DNA from: a virus
Strand: one strand, 5' to 3'
Length of the DNA: 64,000 nucleotides
Virus record (IMG/VR): IMGVR_UViG_3300006735_000030
Location: 1 to 64,000 of that record
Shown here: one piece after another, positions 25,352 to 34,018 of the stretch
Layout: the number at the start of each line of letters is the position of its first letter
Numbering within the stretch: the first letter of the stretch is position 1
Notes under the pieces: generated by a model
What the model was told of the DNA's origin: nothing
The model's input: only the letters and a program-made list of their open reading frames with translations
Database searches by the model: none
Position numbers and translations under genes: made by a program

Positions 25352-26746
25352 CTATGCTTTGTAAACACTAAAACGTTTTCTTGGTTTCCAAGTCTCAAAA
25401 ACTTTATCCATATGTTCAATAAAATTATTACACATTGATTCTCCACTCATCATAGAATCATCACCTATTGCCCATTCATGTCCAACCATACCACATCTTT
25501 TTCTTTCTTCTCTACCAACATCATACCAATCTTTTACTCTATCGGCTACATCATTCCAATCACATCTGTCATCGAAAATATATGGCGTTGGAACTGAACC
25601 CATTAGTGAACGAGTCCTTGGCCATACTGGTTTTACCCAATCTCCATGAGTTAATCTATCATTATTTTCCCATTTCCTATAATCATGAAACGAGTGTACT
25701 TCTGAATAATCTTTGTATGTGACGTAGTTACCATCTAATTTAAATCCACATTGGTCTTGCATTCCACCAGTAACATTTAAAATAACTGGTGTTCCACACA
25801 TAATAGATTCTGCACCAGACAACCCAAAACCCTCATTTGATGAAATCAACAATGTACAATCTGCTATATTATACAGATAGTTTAGAGCTTCATCAGATAA
25901 CTTTTGGTCTGAAAAGGCTACATCTCCATTTGGACATAACTCTTTCACAACATTTGGTAAGTGTGTACCATTGTTATCAATTGGTGTTGTATGCATAATC
26001 AGAAGACATTTGTCAGCTTTTTCTTTTGGTAACATACCACAAAACTTATTGTAAGACAAAATAATATCACCTACCATTTTACGTTTGATATTACGAGCAT
26101 TATAAAATAGAATAAAATCTCTATCTACACCCTTTACTGCATTTTTCTTGAAATCTATATATTTTTCGTCTTGTTTCTGTTCTTTAGTCATTGGAAAAAA
26201 ACTTTTATGATTTATACCATGTGGTATATATGTAGAATCAATATCAGTTCTTGGTTTATGTTGACAAACATTTTGAACAATATTATGAGTTTGTTTTGAA
26301 ATATTCATAATCAAATCACAAGACTCGTAGTAATTTTCATTCCATCTTGGATAAGGTAAGTCATCCCAAATATTATAATAAAATATAGGAATCTCTTGTC
26401 GTATCTCATGTTCCATTTGAAATAACCAAACCCAAAATCGTGGGTCTGTATAAATCATGATAGCGTCTGGTTTTTCTATACTCATTATTTCACGTAACAT
26501 ATCTGGGTTTCCATAACCACTTGTTGGATAAACCTTCAAATAAGGTGTTACTTCAAGTTTTAACTCTTTCTTAACATCGGCCGATAAATCGAATACCTTC
26601 CCTTCGTCTGGGTGTTTTATAGCTCCACCAATCTGAACCCAATCATAATGGTTTAACGTTCCCTTGACAAATTCCCTTGACATTGTACCGACACCAGAAG
26701 ACATACGTAAGTCATCTGACAACAACAATATTTTCTTTTTTGACAT
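25352..26746 (-). CDS. Family 4-type (GT-B) glycosyltransferase
   Basis: The 464-residue protein has MSSGVGTMSREFVKG near residue 15 as the acceptor-side loop and SNEGFGLSGAESIMCGTPVI near residue 300 as the nucleotide-sugar site with E-x7-E spacing. A GT-B enzyme is clear. It is first in the run of glycan genes that reads down to 5.8 kb. SD sequence is present before the start. Confidence 0.88.
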   Translation of the reverse strand: MSKKKILLLSDDLRMSSGVGTMSREFVKGTLNHYDWVQIGGAIKHPDEGKVFDLSADVKKELKLEVTPYLKVYPTSGYGNPDMLREIMSIEKPDAIMIYTDPRFWVWLFQMEHEIRQEIPIFYYNIWDDLPYPRWNENYYESCDLIMNISKQTHNIVQNVCQHKPRTDIDSTYIPHGINHKSFFPMTKEQKQDEKYIDFKKNAVKGVDRDFILFYNARNIKRKMVGDIILSYNKFCGMLPKEKADKCLLIMHTTPIDNNGTHLPNVVKELCPNGDVAFSDQKLSDEALNYLYNIADCTLLISSNEGFGLSGAESIMCGTPVILNVTGGMQDQCGFKLDGNYVTYKDYSEVHSFHDYRKWENNDRLTHGDWVKPVWPRTRSLMGSVPTPYIFDDRCDWNDVADRVKDWYDVGREERKRCGMVGHEWAIGDDSMMSGESMCNNFIEHMDKVFETWKPRKRFSVYKA

Positions 26747-26764
26747 TATAACCTCTTTAAATTT

Positions 26765-27016
26765 TTAATCGTTCAATAATTCCCGTTTAGTAATGGGTGT
26801 ATCTTTATAATCCATAAAATACTTTTTTAAAACCGATAACTTATCATCATACTCGGCTATGATAGCTAGTTCCTTCTCAATAGTTTCCATCACATCTGGA
26901 TGTTCTGCTACACCAACTCCATTTTCTAACAGAACTTCAACATTCATTCTATGTTTTTCTATAAGTGCTTCAAATTGAAGCTTACTAACTTTAATTAAAT
27001 CATCTCTTAACTGCAT
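26765..27016 (-). CDS. Small helical protein, unknown function
   Basis: The 83-residue protein is helical throughout, with heptad-like spacing at LIKVSKLQFEALIEKHRM and ETIEKELAIIAEYDDKL. It overlaps the stop of the ribbon-helix-helix-like gene by one base. The coupling suggests they may act together, for instance as a regulator and partner. No motif is recognised. Confidence 0.55.
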   Translation of the reverse strand: MQLRDDLIKVSKLQFEALIEKHRMNVEVLLENGVGVAEHPDVMETIEKELAIIAEYDDKLSVLKKYFMDYKDTPITKRELLND

Positions 27017-27213
27017 TAAAACTGACTCCCTGATACTTGTAAGTTTTCGTGTTCATGGATTCTTTTCCTAAAATCCTCATCTGATACATATCTATGTAAG
27101 CATCTATTAATTAATTTCTGTAGGGTGAACTCTGTCACTAAACTTTCTTGTTTAAATGATTTATACAAATCACTCAATAGTTTTACAGAAGTTAACTTAA
27201 CTTTATCTTCCAT
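27016..27213 (-). CDS. Ribbon-helix-helix-like small regulator
   Basis: The 65-residue protein has a short strand VKLTSVKL followed by two helices (LSDLYKSFKQESL and TLQKLINRCLHRYVSD), the Arc/CopG ribbon-helix-helix arrangement. Such proteins bind DNA operators as dimers. Upstream lies an AT-rich palindromic stretch at 27222-27244 that could be its operator. The call is from pattern only. Confidence 0.5.
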   Translation of the reverse strand: MEDKVKLTSVKLLSDLYKSFKQESLVTEFTLQKLINRCLHRYVSDEDFRKRIHEHENLQVSGSQF

Positions 27214-27246
27214 TATTTCTCTCCGTATATACGTATATATATATAA
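27214..27246 (-). promoter_or_regulatory. AT-rich palindromic promoter/operator region
   Basis: This 33-base gap holds an alternating TATATATATACGTATATAC run that is nearly self-complementary and contains several -10-like hexamers, followed by a GGAGAG ribosome site for the 27016-27213 gene. No clear -35 is found at 17 bases. It may be a phage middle/late promoter or an operator for the small ribbon-helix-helix-like protein. Confidence 0.35.
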
Positions 27247-27648
27247 TTAGTTAATAATAACTACTTTCTTACCAACTTTTTTCGCTTCTTTTATGGTACT
27301 GAAAGTTCCTTTGGACACCACGTCCTTTGGTATGAACGCAACAATTTTATCTGAGTATTCTACTATCTGTTTATTACGTTTATGGTAGTGCCATGTAGCA
27401 TATTGTTTACCATACTCAAATCTTGGTCTAACACAATGTACATTGTAGGGATAATGTGTTGGTGGAAATTCCGCATATTTCATATCAAACTCTAATGCAT
27501 ACTTTTTAGCGTATCCATCGGCTCCTTCTTTTTGTCCACCACTTACTATCTCAATATTCTCTCCAAACTTTTCTTTTAGTGCAAATACAAACTCTTTGAT
27601 TCTTCTTTTATTAGAATATTGTCTCGAACCTACTATTCCTATTTTCAT
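27247..27648 (-). CDS. SLOG-family protein (DUF2493-like)
   Basis: The 133-residue protein begins KIGIVGSRQYSN, has VSGGQKEGADGYAKKYA near residue 35, and a C-terminal SDKIVAFIPKDVVSKGTFSTIKEAKKVGKKVVII. This is the Rossmann-like nucleotide-sensing SLOG fold (DprA/YspA/DUF2493 group). In phages such proteins are often linked to NAD or ADP-ribose-type nucleotide signalling and may blunt host defences; no direct evidence is available here. It overlaps the next gene by four bases. Confidence 0.75.
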   Translation of the reverse strand: MKIGIVGSRQYSNKRRIKEFVFALKEKFGENIEIVSGGQKEGADGYAKKYALEFDMKYAEFPPTHYPYNVHCVRPRFEYGKQYATWHYHKRNKQIVEYSDKIVAFIPKDVVSKGTFSTIKEAKKVGKKVVIIN

Positions 27649-28088
27649 AAATCATTCCGTTTTTGTTTACGTTCTACCTTTTTTTCTTTGGGTGGTTTTT
27701 CTTTGAAGAATTTTATTGCTTCAGAGAACTTACTTAACCCAGTTGCTATTTGTGATGGTTCATGGTATCTATATTGAAATCTGAAGTTACCATTTAGTGT
27801 ATTTAAATCTTCTACACATCTGATATCGAACCAAGCATAGTCACTATCTTTCATCTTGGATATAGCTTTTATACTTGTTTTCCAATGATGAGCTTCGTTC
27901 ATAGATTCAAGTATTTTACCTAAATCAAAACTATTATCTTTTGCATCATCGAACCACAATTGTAATTCTACTACACCACTTGAAATTTTTTGAATATTTT
28001 CTAATTCTCGTAAAATTTCTTTTTCTACCTGTTCATTCGTGAAATCATCTAATTTCATTCTTATACTAATTTTTCCAAGATGATTCAT
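27645..28088 (-). CDS. Protein of unknown function
   Basis: The 147-residue protein has a mixed alpha/beta body (SIRMKLDDFTNEQVEKEILREL, VVELQLWFDDAKDNSF) and a very basic tail rich in Lys and Arg (KPPKEKKVERKQKRND). It lies between the SLOG protein and a RecB-like nuclease. The tail suggests nucleic-acid contact. No family recognised. Confidence 0.6.
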   Translation of the reverse strand: MNHLGKISIRMKLDDFTNEQVEKEILRELENIQKISSGVVELQLWFDDAKDNSFDLGKILESMNEAHHWKTSIKAISKMKDSDYAWFDIRCVEDLNTLNGNFRFQYRYHEPSQIATGLSKFSEAIKFFKEKPPKEKKVERKQKRNDL

Positions 28089-28090
28089 AA

Positions 28091-28963
28091 TTACCTCTTC
28101 CTATCACATAGTTCTGGTTTGTTCTTGAACTCACAATATTTACAATTCTTTTGTGAAGGCTCTTTTCTATAAATAGTATCCTGAAGATATTCTCCCTTCT
28201 CATCGAAACATTCTGCTAAAAAATTATTCAAGTTCAAAAGTACCCTATTAATACTTGGTTTACCAGAAGCAGGTACTACTTTCTGAACCCTCTTTTGTGG
28301 AAAGTCAACATTTTCCCATAACTTACGTTTTACAATGAAGAACTCAACATCTATCTTGTCAATCGGAACATTCATCTGAGCTGAATAAAATTGTTTGTAT
28401 AATAACAACTGGTCTGTCTTATTTTTGTCCTTCTTCTGCCATTTGTTCCAACCTTTTGTTGAAGTCTTAATGTCGTAGATGATATACTTGTCTCTAACTG
28501 TATCGTGGATTACGAGGTCAATATACCCCTTAAACACCACGTTACTCTTCATTTTATAATTTAGTTCTGTTTCAATACCAACAAGTTCATATCCCTTCTT
28601 ACTGAAATATTGAGCTCTTCTTTTCTTGAACCAGTCTAAAATAACACACCCATCATTGTAAAACTCTACCATATCATTTTCAGTACAAAAAACCTCACCA
28701 CCATTAGCTTTCATTATTCTTTCATAATGATATTGCATTCTTTGTCTTAATAGGTCTTCTACATCAATTGAATCTGCTTCTTTAGCAGTCTGATTATACA
28801 TTACGTGTAAATAAAATTGTAGTACTTCATGCATTGATGTACCAAACATTGTGTGAATACTATCTGTAAACTCACGAAGACCATCTACATATAATAATTT
28901 CCACCTATGTGGACATTGTGACCATAAATTATATTGACTATACGATACTGATTTCAAAACCAA
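28091..28963 (-). CDS. PD-(D/E)XK exonuclease, RecB/Cas4-like
   Basis: The 290-residue protein has the RecB-family nuclease signs: SYSQYNLWSQCPHRWKLLY at the N terminus, GTSMHEVLQF, then the metal-binding core GYIDLVIHD and YIIYDIKTSTKGW (D and D-x-K). An N-terminal Cys and three C-terminal Cys (CKYCEFKNKPELC) match the iron-sulfur anchor of Cas4/AddB-like nucleases. It would process DNA ends in recombination or replication. It overlaps the 28954-30351 gene by ten bases. Confidence 0.85.
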   Translation of the reverse strand: MVLKSVSYSQYNLWSQCPHRWKLLYVDGLREFTDSIHTMFGTSMHEVLQFYLHVMYNQTAKEADSIDVEDLLRQRMQYHYERIMKANGGEVFCTENDMVEFYNDGCVILDWFKKRRAQYFSKKGYELVGIETELNYKMKSNVVFKGYIDLVIHDTVRDKYIIYDIKTSTKGWNKWQKKDKNKTDQLLLYKQFYSAQMNVPIDKIDVEFFIVKRKLWENVDFPQKRVQKVVPASGKPSINRVLLNLNNFLAECFDEKGEYLQDTIYRKEPSQKNCKYCEFKNKPELCDRKR

Positions 28964-30351
28964 GACACCTCTTTATCTACTGAACTTAACTTCTTACGTT
29001 TATTTACTTTTAAATCTAATTCTACACTACTCAAACATTCATCAATCAACTCTTGGTCAATATTACTTTTAGACAAATCGTAATTAGTGTATGGTGTTTT
29101 TGGATTGTCTCTAACACCTTTACTTAGTAACCACCTACGAATGTACTGCCATGTTGAATTAGCTGCTAGATGTGGTTGAACTTGTTCTGTTATGTGACTT
29201 TTTTGTGTCACTCCATTTAATATACAATATAACCAATTCATAGCATCTTGTGGTAACTTGGGTCTAGCACGAGAAATGATTTCCTGCATGGTATTCCTCA
29301 AGTTCTCCCTAAAAGTTAACTCAAAATTATCTAAATTCCAAGAGCTTTTTTCAGGTATTTTTCGTATCATATTCTGAAACTCTTCTTTGGTTTTAAATGT
29401 GTATGGATAATTTTCTCCTACAACTTTACTCATTTGTGGATTGTCATACACCAAAACTGGTTTATCAACTTGTATACCATCTTGTACCGATAGATTCCAA
29501 GTCATATAACCATCAACAAAACTTACACTACAATGAGAGTTTTCTAACAAGTATCTATATTGACCTCTGTTTAATTTAGAAGCTACATACTCTTTTGGAG
29601 CTTGCCAATCAGTACTCCATATCATATACTCGTCTTCCAATCCTTCGAAATATTCTAACAACCTATTTACACCAGTAGTTTGACCCCACCTATGATTGAA
29701 TACAACAATCTTCTTATCTGTTGGTAAGTCTATAGGTTCTGCTGGTGGTAACGGGTCTGAAGCTAGTGGCATAGTTTTTGTCTTATTCTTGATATAATTC
29801 ATATCAATAGAAACTGGTTGTCCTTTTGTAAAGTTTCTAGCTAACCAATCATTCGATATATCAGTATGAAAGAATGCATTATCAGCCATACCTATTGATT
29901 CTATTTGTCTCATAAATGGTGGTGGTGTTGCTGAAGATACTCTACTACCTGGACAATCAACCCAGTGAAAGAATAAAAATCTACTTACAACTTGTCCATA
30001 TCTCTTATCACTCATAGCTACAAAGATATTATACAACATCTCTGGTTGGTGACAAAATACGAAATCAATGTCTTGTGTTTTAAAGTCTATGATATTTCTA
30101 AAAACAGAATCATGGAAAGCTGAACGATTAGATAGAGCGTTTCTATAGTATGGATATTTTATAAGAGTAACATTTGGTCTGTCATCAGGCATAGTATGTT
30201 TTTCTGGTACTAAAACATAATGATGACATTCTGGTAAGAATGATATTGTCTTTTCTAATACTTTATAATTAGAATCAAACTGATGTTGAAATACTCCACT
30301 ACTATCAAATCTTACTGGACTACCATAATGTAATATTCTTAATCCATCCAT
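28954..30351 (-). CDS. Glycosyltransferase-like protein, paralog A
   Basis: The 465-residue protein is alpha/beta with a possible GT-B layout: ILHYGSPVRFDSSG at the N terminus, DKKIVVFNHRWGQTTGVNRLLEYF near residue 212 and YRYLLENSHCSVSFVDGYMTWNLSVQDG near 265. It aligns over most of its length with the 37582-39033 product (shared HQPE, FFHWVDC, YMTWNLSVQD, FNHRW). Both end in a basic segment followed by a final SWF. A glycosyl transfer role, perhaps to DNA bases or a glycan, is inference. Confidence 0.6.
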   Translation of the reverse strand: MDGLRILHYGSPVRFDSSGVFQHQFDSNYKVLEKTISFLPECHHYVLVPEKHTMPDDRPNVTLIKYPYYRNALSNRSAFHDSVFRNIIDFKTQDIDFVFCHQPEMLYNIFVAMSDKRYGQVVSRFLFFHWVDCPGSRVSSATPPPFMRQIESIGMADNAFFHTDISNDWLARNFTKGQPVSIDMNYIKNKTKTMPLASDPLPPAEPIDLPTDKKIVVFNHRWGQTTGVNRLLEYFEGLEDEYMIWSTDWQAPKEYVASKLNRGQYRYLLENSHCSVSFVDGYMTWNLSVQDGIQVDKPVLVYDNPQMSKVVGENYPYTFKTKEEFQNMIRKIPEKSSWNLDNFELTFRENLRNTMQEIISRARPKLPQDAMNWLYCILNGVTQKSHITEQVQPHLAANSTWQYIRRWLLSKGVRDNPKTPYTNYDLSKSNIDQELIDECLSSVELDLKVNKRKKLSSVDKEVSWF

Positions 30352-30458
30352 TTACCATGCTCCTTTAAGTGCCATAATCTATGTGTGAACATTTCCCAAA
30401 CTAAACCAAATAGTGTATCTGATTCATACACTCCAGCTTTACATTCATATTTATACAT
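30339..30458 (-). CDS. 39-residue small protein
   Basis: A 39-codon frame starting at ATG 30458 (MYKYECKAGVYESD) overlaps the start of the glycosyltransferase-like gene by 13 bases. It contains one Cys and several aromatic residues. It sits immediately after the stop of another small frame. Coupled start and stop positions support that it is real. Confidence 0.5.
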   Translation of the reverse strand: MYKYECKAGVYESDTLFGLVWEMFTHRLWHLKEHGKWMD

Positions 30459-30576
30459 CTTTTTTACCCTTAGTATCTCTTAACCAATTTATGTAATGTC
30501 TAATCTTACCACCCAATTCCATATCATTAGGTGTTTCTTTAACCATTCTTTCTATAATCTTCAATGGTGATTTCAT
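30451..30576 (-). CDS. 41-residue small protein
   Basis: A 41-codon frame from ATG 30576, whose first base overlaps the previous stop as TAATG, ends eight bases after the next small start. It is basic and helical (MKSPLKIIERMVKE then KIRHYINWLRDTKGKK). Translational coupling on both sides argues for expression. No function recognised. Confidence 0.5.
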   Translation of the reverse strand: MKSPLKIIERMVKETPNDMELGGKIRHYINWLRDTKGKKDV

Positions 30577-30998
30577 TACTTACCCCATTTACCATTTTTA
30601 ACAATGGTTGCCATAATTCCATAATTACTAACATCTAAATAAGCATCTTCCATTGGTTCACCTTCTACAGCATTTCCTCTCTTACCCATTAATAAAGTTT
30701 TTAACCTTTGTATCTTATCATTCATCCTAAACCATAAACCAGTAAGTGACAAATGTATCTCGTCATCTGTTATTAATTGAGTACCAACCGAAATATTACC
30801 TGGGCCATAATCATGTTGTTTATGACAGAATAATTCGTATTGTTCTCTCTGTAGTTTTTTGAACTCTTGTGTCATTTCTGGCCATTCTTTTTCCATTTGT
30901 TCAACAATTGTTCCAGGTGAATCAACACCTGTTGGTGTGTCTTTTATAGTTTTCATAACTTTTCCTCTTTTTAAGTCTAATAAACTCGGTTCACTCAA
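30576..30998 (-). CDS. Nmad1/DUF1599-like nucleotide-modification-associated protein
   Basis: The 140-residue protein has the core of the small domain called nucleotide modification associated domain 1: LFCHKQHDYGPGNI near residue 57, SLTGLWFRMNDKIQRLKTL near 83 and a final EDAYLDVSNYGIMATIV. Related proteins belong to the all-alpha NTP pyrophosphohydrolase-like group and occur in phages with modified DNA. It may act on dNTPs or on modified bases. The assignment is by pattern. Confidence 0.7.
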   Translation of the reverse strand: MSEPSLLDLKRGKVMKTIKDTPTGVDSPGTIVEQMEKEWPEMTQEFKKLQREQYELFCHKQHDYGPGNISVGTQLITDDEIHLSLTGLWFRMNDKIQRLKTLLMGKRGNAVEGEPMEDAYLDVSNYGIMATIVKNGKWGK

Positions 30999-30999
30999 T

Positions 31000-31572
31000 T
31001 TACACTACCTCGTCTACGACACCATACTCCAAACATTCACTAGCTGTTAGATAGGTATCTTGTTTAGAAACTCCTTCCCAAAACTCCGAAGATTTCTTTG
31101 TTACATCTCCAAGAATATTACAAATTGTTTTTTGTAATAGTTTTAAATGGTCAGCTCCTTTTAGTACATCCGATGTTTTTCCAGCTTCAAACGCGGAACC
31201 TTCATGAACCATCACGGTTGAATTTTGAGTCATCGTTCTTTTACCAGTTCCACTAGCAAGTAAAACTGCTGCGGCCGACATACAAGCTCCAAGGCAGTGA
31301 GTGTTAACTTTAACTGGTAGACTTCTTATATAATCTATCATACCTAACATAGTATATACATCCCCACCATAGGAGCTTATAATCATATTTAGTGCTCTTC
31401 GTGGGTCTTTTTGGTGTCTTAATAGATTATCTATTTTTGTAACGATTGTATAAAGATTGTCCATATCAAAATCATATGCCATATAGACTGTATTTGTTTC
31501 TGTATTTACACCCCATTCTAACTCTTTCATTAAAATGGCGTGTTCGATATTTCTCTCTTCAAGATTAGTCAT
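31000..31572 (-). CDS. ClpP-like serine protease
   Basis: The 190-residue protein carries the ClpP triad: S99 in LGACMSAAAVLL, H123 in TVMVHEGS and D172 in KQDTYLTASE, with ISSYGGDVYTMLGMIDYI as the oxyanion and first substrate strand. Length is normal for a ClpP subunit. No ClpX/ClpA ATPase is visible in the window, so it may work with host ATPases or act alone. Phage ClpP-like proteins elsewhere serve as head-maturation proteases, but this copy sits with replication genes. Confidence 0.9.
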   Translation of the reverse strand: MTNLEERNIEHAILMKELEWGVNTETNTVYMAYDFDMDNLYTIVTKIDNLLRHQKDPRRALNMIISSYGGDVYTMLGMIDYIRSLPVKVNTHCLGACMSAAAVLLASGTGKRTMTQNSTVMVHEGSAFEAGKTSDVLKGADHLKLLQKTICNILGDVTKKSSEFWEGVSKQDTYLTASECLEYGVVDEVV

Positions 31573-31581
31573 TGTAAACTC

Positions 31582-32061
31582 CTATTGTAAACTAAATGGT
31601 AAATCCTTCCACATCTTTGGCTCTATGCCATATTTCTGTAGAACTTCTCTAATTTCATACATTCCTTGTTCTGTTAATATAAGTGTTTCTACAGCGTTAC
31701 CTACTTCTGATGTAGAACACTCATAGTGTTTGGTCATAATTTCAATAAACCACTTTGGTAAATTCATGTCGTTCTTCCCTTTTACGTATTTCAAAAATTG
31801 TTTTCCTTTTGGTAGAACATCACAATATATTTTATAATGTTCTCTTGGTGTTAAGACATCCCAATACTTTTGAACGTCATTAACGAAATCAACCCATTCC
31901 ATCTTCATTGATAGAAAACGATTGACCATGTAATCCGAATATGTTTTTTTATCCTCTGTTGAAAGAGTATCCCAATAATCTGGGTTCTGATATTGCGTTA
32001 CAGCATTTAAATGGTCGAATAGACCCTTTTTCTTAATTGTCTGTTTCTTCTTCTTTGACAC
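31582..32061 (-). CDS. 62: Clamp loader small subunit, gp62-like
   Basis: The 159-residue protein shows a pattern recalled from T4 gp62: a YSDYMVNRFLSM-type helix near residue 42, CDVLPKGKQFLKYVK near 82, MTKHYECSTSEVGNAVETL near 108 and a basic C terminus. Gp62 joins four gp44 subunits to load the gp45 clamp on DNA. In T4 genes 45, 44 and 62 are adjacent; here a zinc-ribbon gene and a PfkB kinase gene separate gp44 from gp62. The overlap of its start with the zinc-ribbon gene ties it to this operon. Confidence 0.75.
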   Translation of the reverse strand: MSKKKKQTIKKKGLFDHLNAVTQYQNPDYWDTLSTEDKKTYSDYMVNRFLSMKMEWVDFVNDVQKYWDVLTPREHYKIYCDVLPKGKQFLKYVKGKNDMNLPKWFIEIMTKHYECSTSEVGNAVETLILTEQGMYEIREVLQKYGIEPKMWKDLPFSLQ

Positions 32062-32308
32062 TTAGACCACTACTCTCTAAAAGTTGTTTTGGTACTTGAC
32101 CACAATTACCACAACTATAAACTTGAACTGGAACCAAACCAGCTTGTCCTGTTGGTGAGACGATAGCTGATATTTTCTTAATAACAAATGATGTTATAAA
32201 TAAATAGTTTCCACAATTGTCACATTTCATAGTTTCTTGGTCTTCAAGATTAATTTTTACTTCACTTTTTGGTGCACCTGGAAAAGGTTTCATTGGTTTT
32301 GTACTCAT
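32033..32308 (-). CDS. Zinc-ribbon protein
   Basis: The 91-residue protein has two CxxCG knuckles (KCDNCG near residue 29 and SCGNCG near residue 70), a classic zinc ribbon. It lies inside the clamp loader region, overlapping gp62 by 29 bases and the kinase by four. Similar small zinc-ribbon genes next to gp62 occur in other marine T4-like phages, as far as I recall. A DNA-binding or replication accessory role is likely. Confidence 0.72.
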   Translation of the reverse strand: MSTKPMKPFPGAPKSEVKINLEDQETMKCDNCGNYLFITSFVIKKISAIVSPTGQAGLVPVQVYSCGNCGQVPKQLLESSGLSVKEEETDN

Positions 32309-33090
32309 TCTATTTCTCCTATACTAACTGTTGCGACTCCATGTTTTTGTACAACCAATGTCGTACACTTTTGAGCTAATTCAATACCTCGTTCTATATT
32401 TCCTGTTTGTAAGTAACCACGAACCAATCCTGCTAAAAAAGTATCACCAGCTCCACTAACATCTCTAACTGGTACTGAATCTACTGGAAACTCTATGTCA
32501 TTCCATCTACATCCCTTACTACCCAAAGTAACAATAAGTTTGTCTTCAAATCCTTCATCTGATAATAACTCGTGGTTTTTCTTATACTCTAATTCATTTA
32601 TTTTTATAAAGTCTGCATTCTTAATCCAAGTACCAAGTTTCTTTTTTGTATCAACAAATACATTTTTATTATTGTCACAAATCCACTTGATATCATCTTC
32701 GTGTAAGAAACCTTTACAATAATCTGATATAATAATAGCATCAACTTCAACTTTACCACTCATTGATATATAACATTCATTATTCTGAATTGTTGATAGT
32801 AGTATGTCTTCTATTCTATCACAATAATCATGTTCATCAACTCTTAAAACCATTTGACCACTACGATTATCAACGTATCTTTTTTTAACAATACTATTCT
32901 GATTAGTAATTGTATGAATACCCATATCTAACGATTCAACATTATTTGAAACATTTCTAGCCATACCATCATTCGATTCTTCACGTGTAGGTACAAATAC
33001 TGGGATAGGAGCTTCTGGACTTATTCTTTCGATATCTCCATAAATAAAAACATCTTTACAACTATCTCCAACGACTAAGACTTTTTTCAT
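32305..33090 (-). CDS. PfkB/ribokinase-family sugar kinase (HldE kinase-like)
   Basis: The 261-residue protein belongs to the PfkB family: VVGDSCKDVFIYGDIERISPEAP at the N terminus, typical of the D-glycero-beta-D-manno-heptose 7-phosphate kinase (HldE/RfaE) branch, and the catalytic DVSGAGDTFLAGLVRGYL near residue 210. It is about 50 residues shorter than HldE kinase domains. It would phosphorylate a sugar, possibly a heptose, for nucleotide-sugar synthesis. It is inserted between the clamp loader genes. Confidence 0.88.
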   Translation of the reverse strand: MKKVLVVGDSCKDVFIYGDIERISPEAPIPVFVPTREESNDGMARNVSNNVESLDMGIHTITNQNSIVKKRYVDNRSGQMVLRVDEHDYCDRIEDILLSTIQNNECYISMSGKVEVDAIIISDYCKGFLHEDDIKWICDNNKNVFVDTKKKLGTWIKNADFIKINELEYKKNHELLSDEGFEDKLIVTLGSKGCRWNDIEFPVDSVPVRDVSGAGDTFLAGLVRGYLQTGNIERGIELAQKCTTLVVQKHGVATVSIGEIE

Positions 33091-34013
33091 TTTACAACTC
33101 CCAATAACTCTATTATCATAGACATTGCATTTATCTCCTTATCAACCACAATAGCATCAGATTGTTGATATTTAGCTAAGGTCAAGATACATTCTGCTAC
33201 ATGACCTTTACCCCAATCATCTACCTCATCATATAATAATCTAAACAACTCTGAATAATCCTTTACTTCACTATCTAATAACAATTGTCTTATGTTCTTA
33301 AATGCATTTCTTTTATCTTGGTTCTTCAAGATATCAAGTACTTTCATCTTGTAATCATTCTGAATGATACTTGTTTTATCCAACTCAAGATTACCATCAA
33401 CAGATTGTCTTTGTGCAGAATTTAAAACTCTACGAATATCTGGATAACAACTATTGATGATAAAAGCTATATCTTCGTTTTTATACGTAACATTTTCATT
33501 ATCAAGTATTTTACCAAGATGTATAGCTACTTCTTTTTTTGATGGTGGTGTTAGATTATACGCTTGACATCTACTTTGGATTGGGTCTATAATACGCTCA
33601 ACAAAATTACAAGTTAAGATAAATCTACAATGATTAGAATATGTTTCCATTATGTTACGAAGAGCCGCTTGACTTGTTGGTGTGATATAATCAACCTCAT
33701 CAAGTATAACGATTTTCATATTAGCGAAACCAAGAGAACCAGCGAAAGGTCTGATTTTATCTATGACCTCGACTCTTCTTTCATCCGATGCATTAATGTA
33801 TAGATATTCACAATCAATGTTCTTAACAAGTAATTTAGCGAGAGTGGTCTTACCTGTACCAGCCTTCCCATATAGTAAAAGATGTGGTAAGTCTCCACTC
33901 TCTATAGCGTCTTCTATCTTAGTCTTTAGGTGTTTGTTACCTATGTAAGATTCGAGACTTGTAGGCCGATACTTTTCTACCCATAGAGTGTTTTTATCGT
34001 TTGTAACTAACAT
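33087..34013 (-). CDS. 44: Sliding clamp loader ATPase, gp44-like (RFC small-subunit type)
   Basis: The 308-residue AAA+ protein has WVEKYRPTSLESYIG, the Walker A GKAGTGKTT at residues 49-57, Walker B VILDEVDY near 105, and the sensor-1 and SRC region RFILTCNFVERIIDPIQSRC. It is the ATPase that, with gp62, opens and loads gp45. It precedes gp45 by five bases and overlaps the kinase by four. Confidence 0.95.
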   Translation of the reverse strand: MLVTNDKNTLWVEKYRPTSLESYIGNKHLKTKIEDAIESGDLPHLLLYGKAGTGKTTLAKLLVKNIDCEYLYINASDERRVEVIDKIRPFAGSLGFANMKIVILDEVDYITPTSQAALRNIMETYSNHCRFILTCNFVERIIDPIQSRCQAYNLTPPSKKEVAIHLGKILDNENVTYKNEDIAFIINSCYPDIRRVLNSAQRQSVDGNLELDKTSIIQNDYKMKVLDILKNQDKRNAFKNIRQLLLDSEVKDYSELFRLLYDEVDDWGKGHVAECILTLAKYQQSDAIVVDKEINAMSMIIELLGVVK

Positions 34014-34018
34014 TCAAA

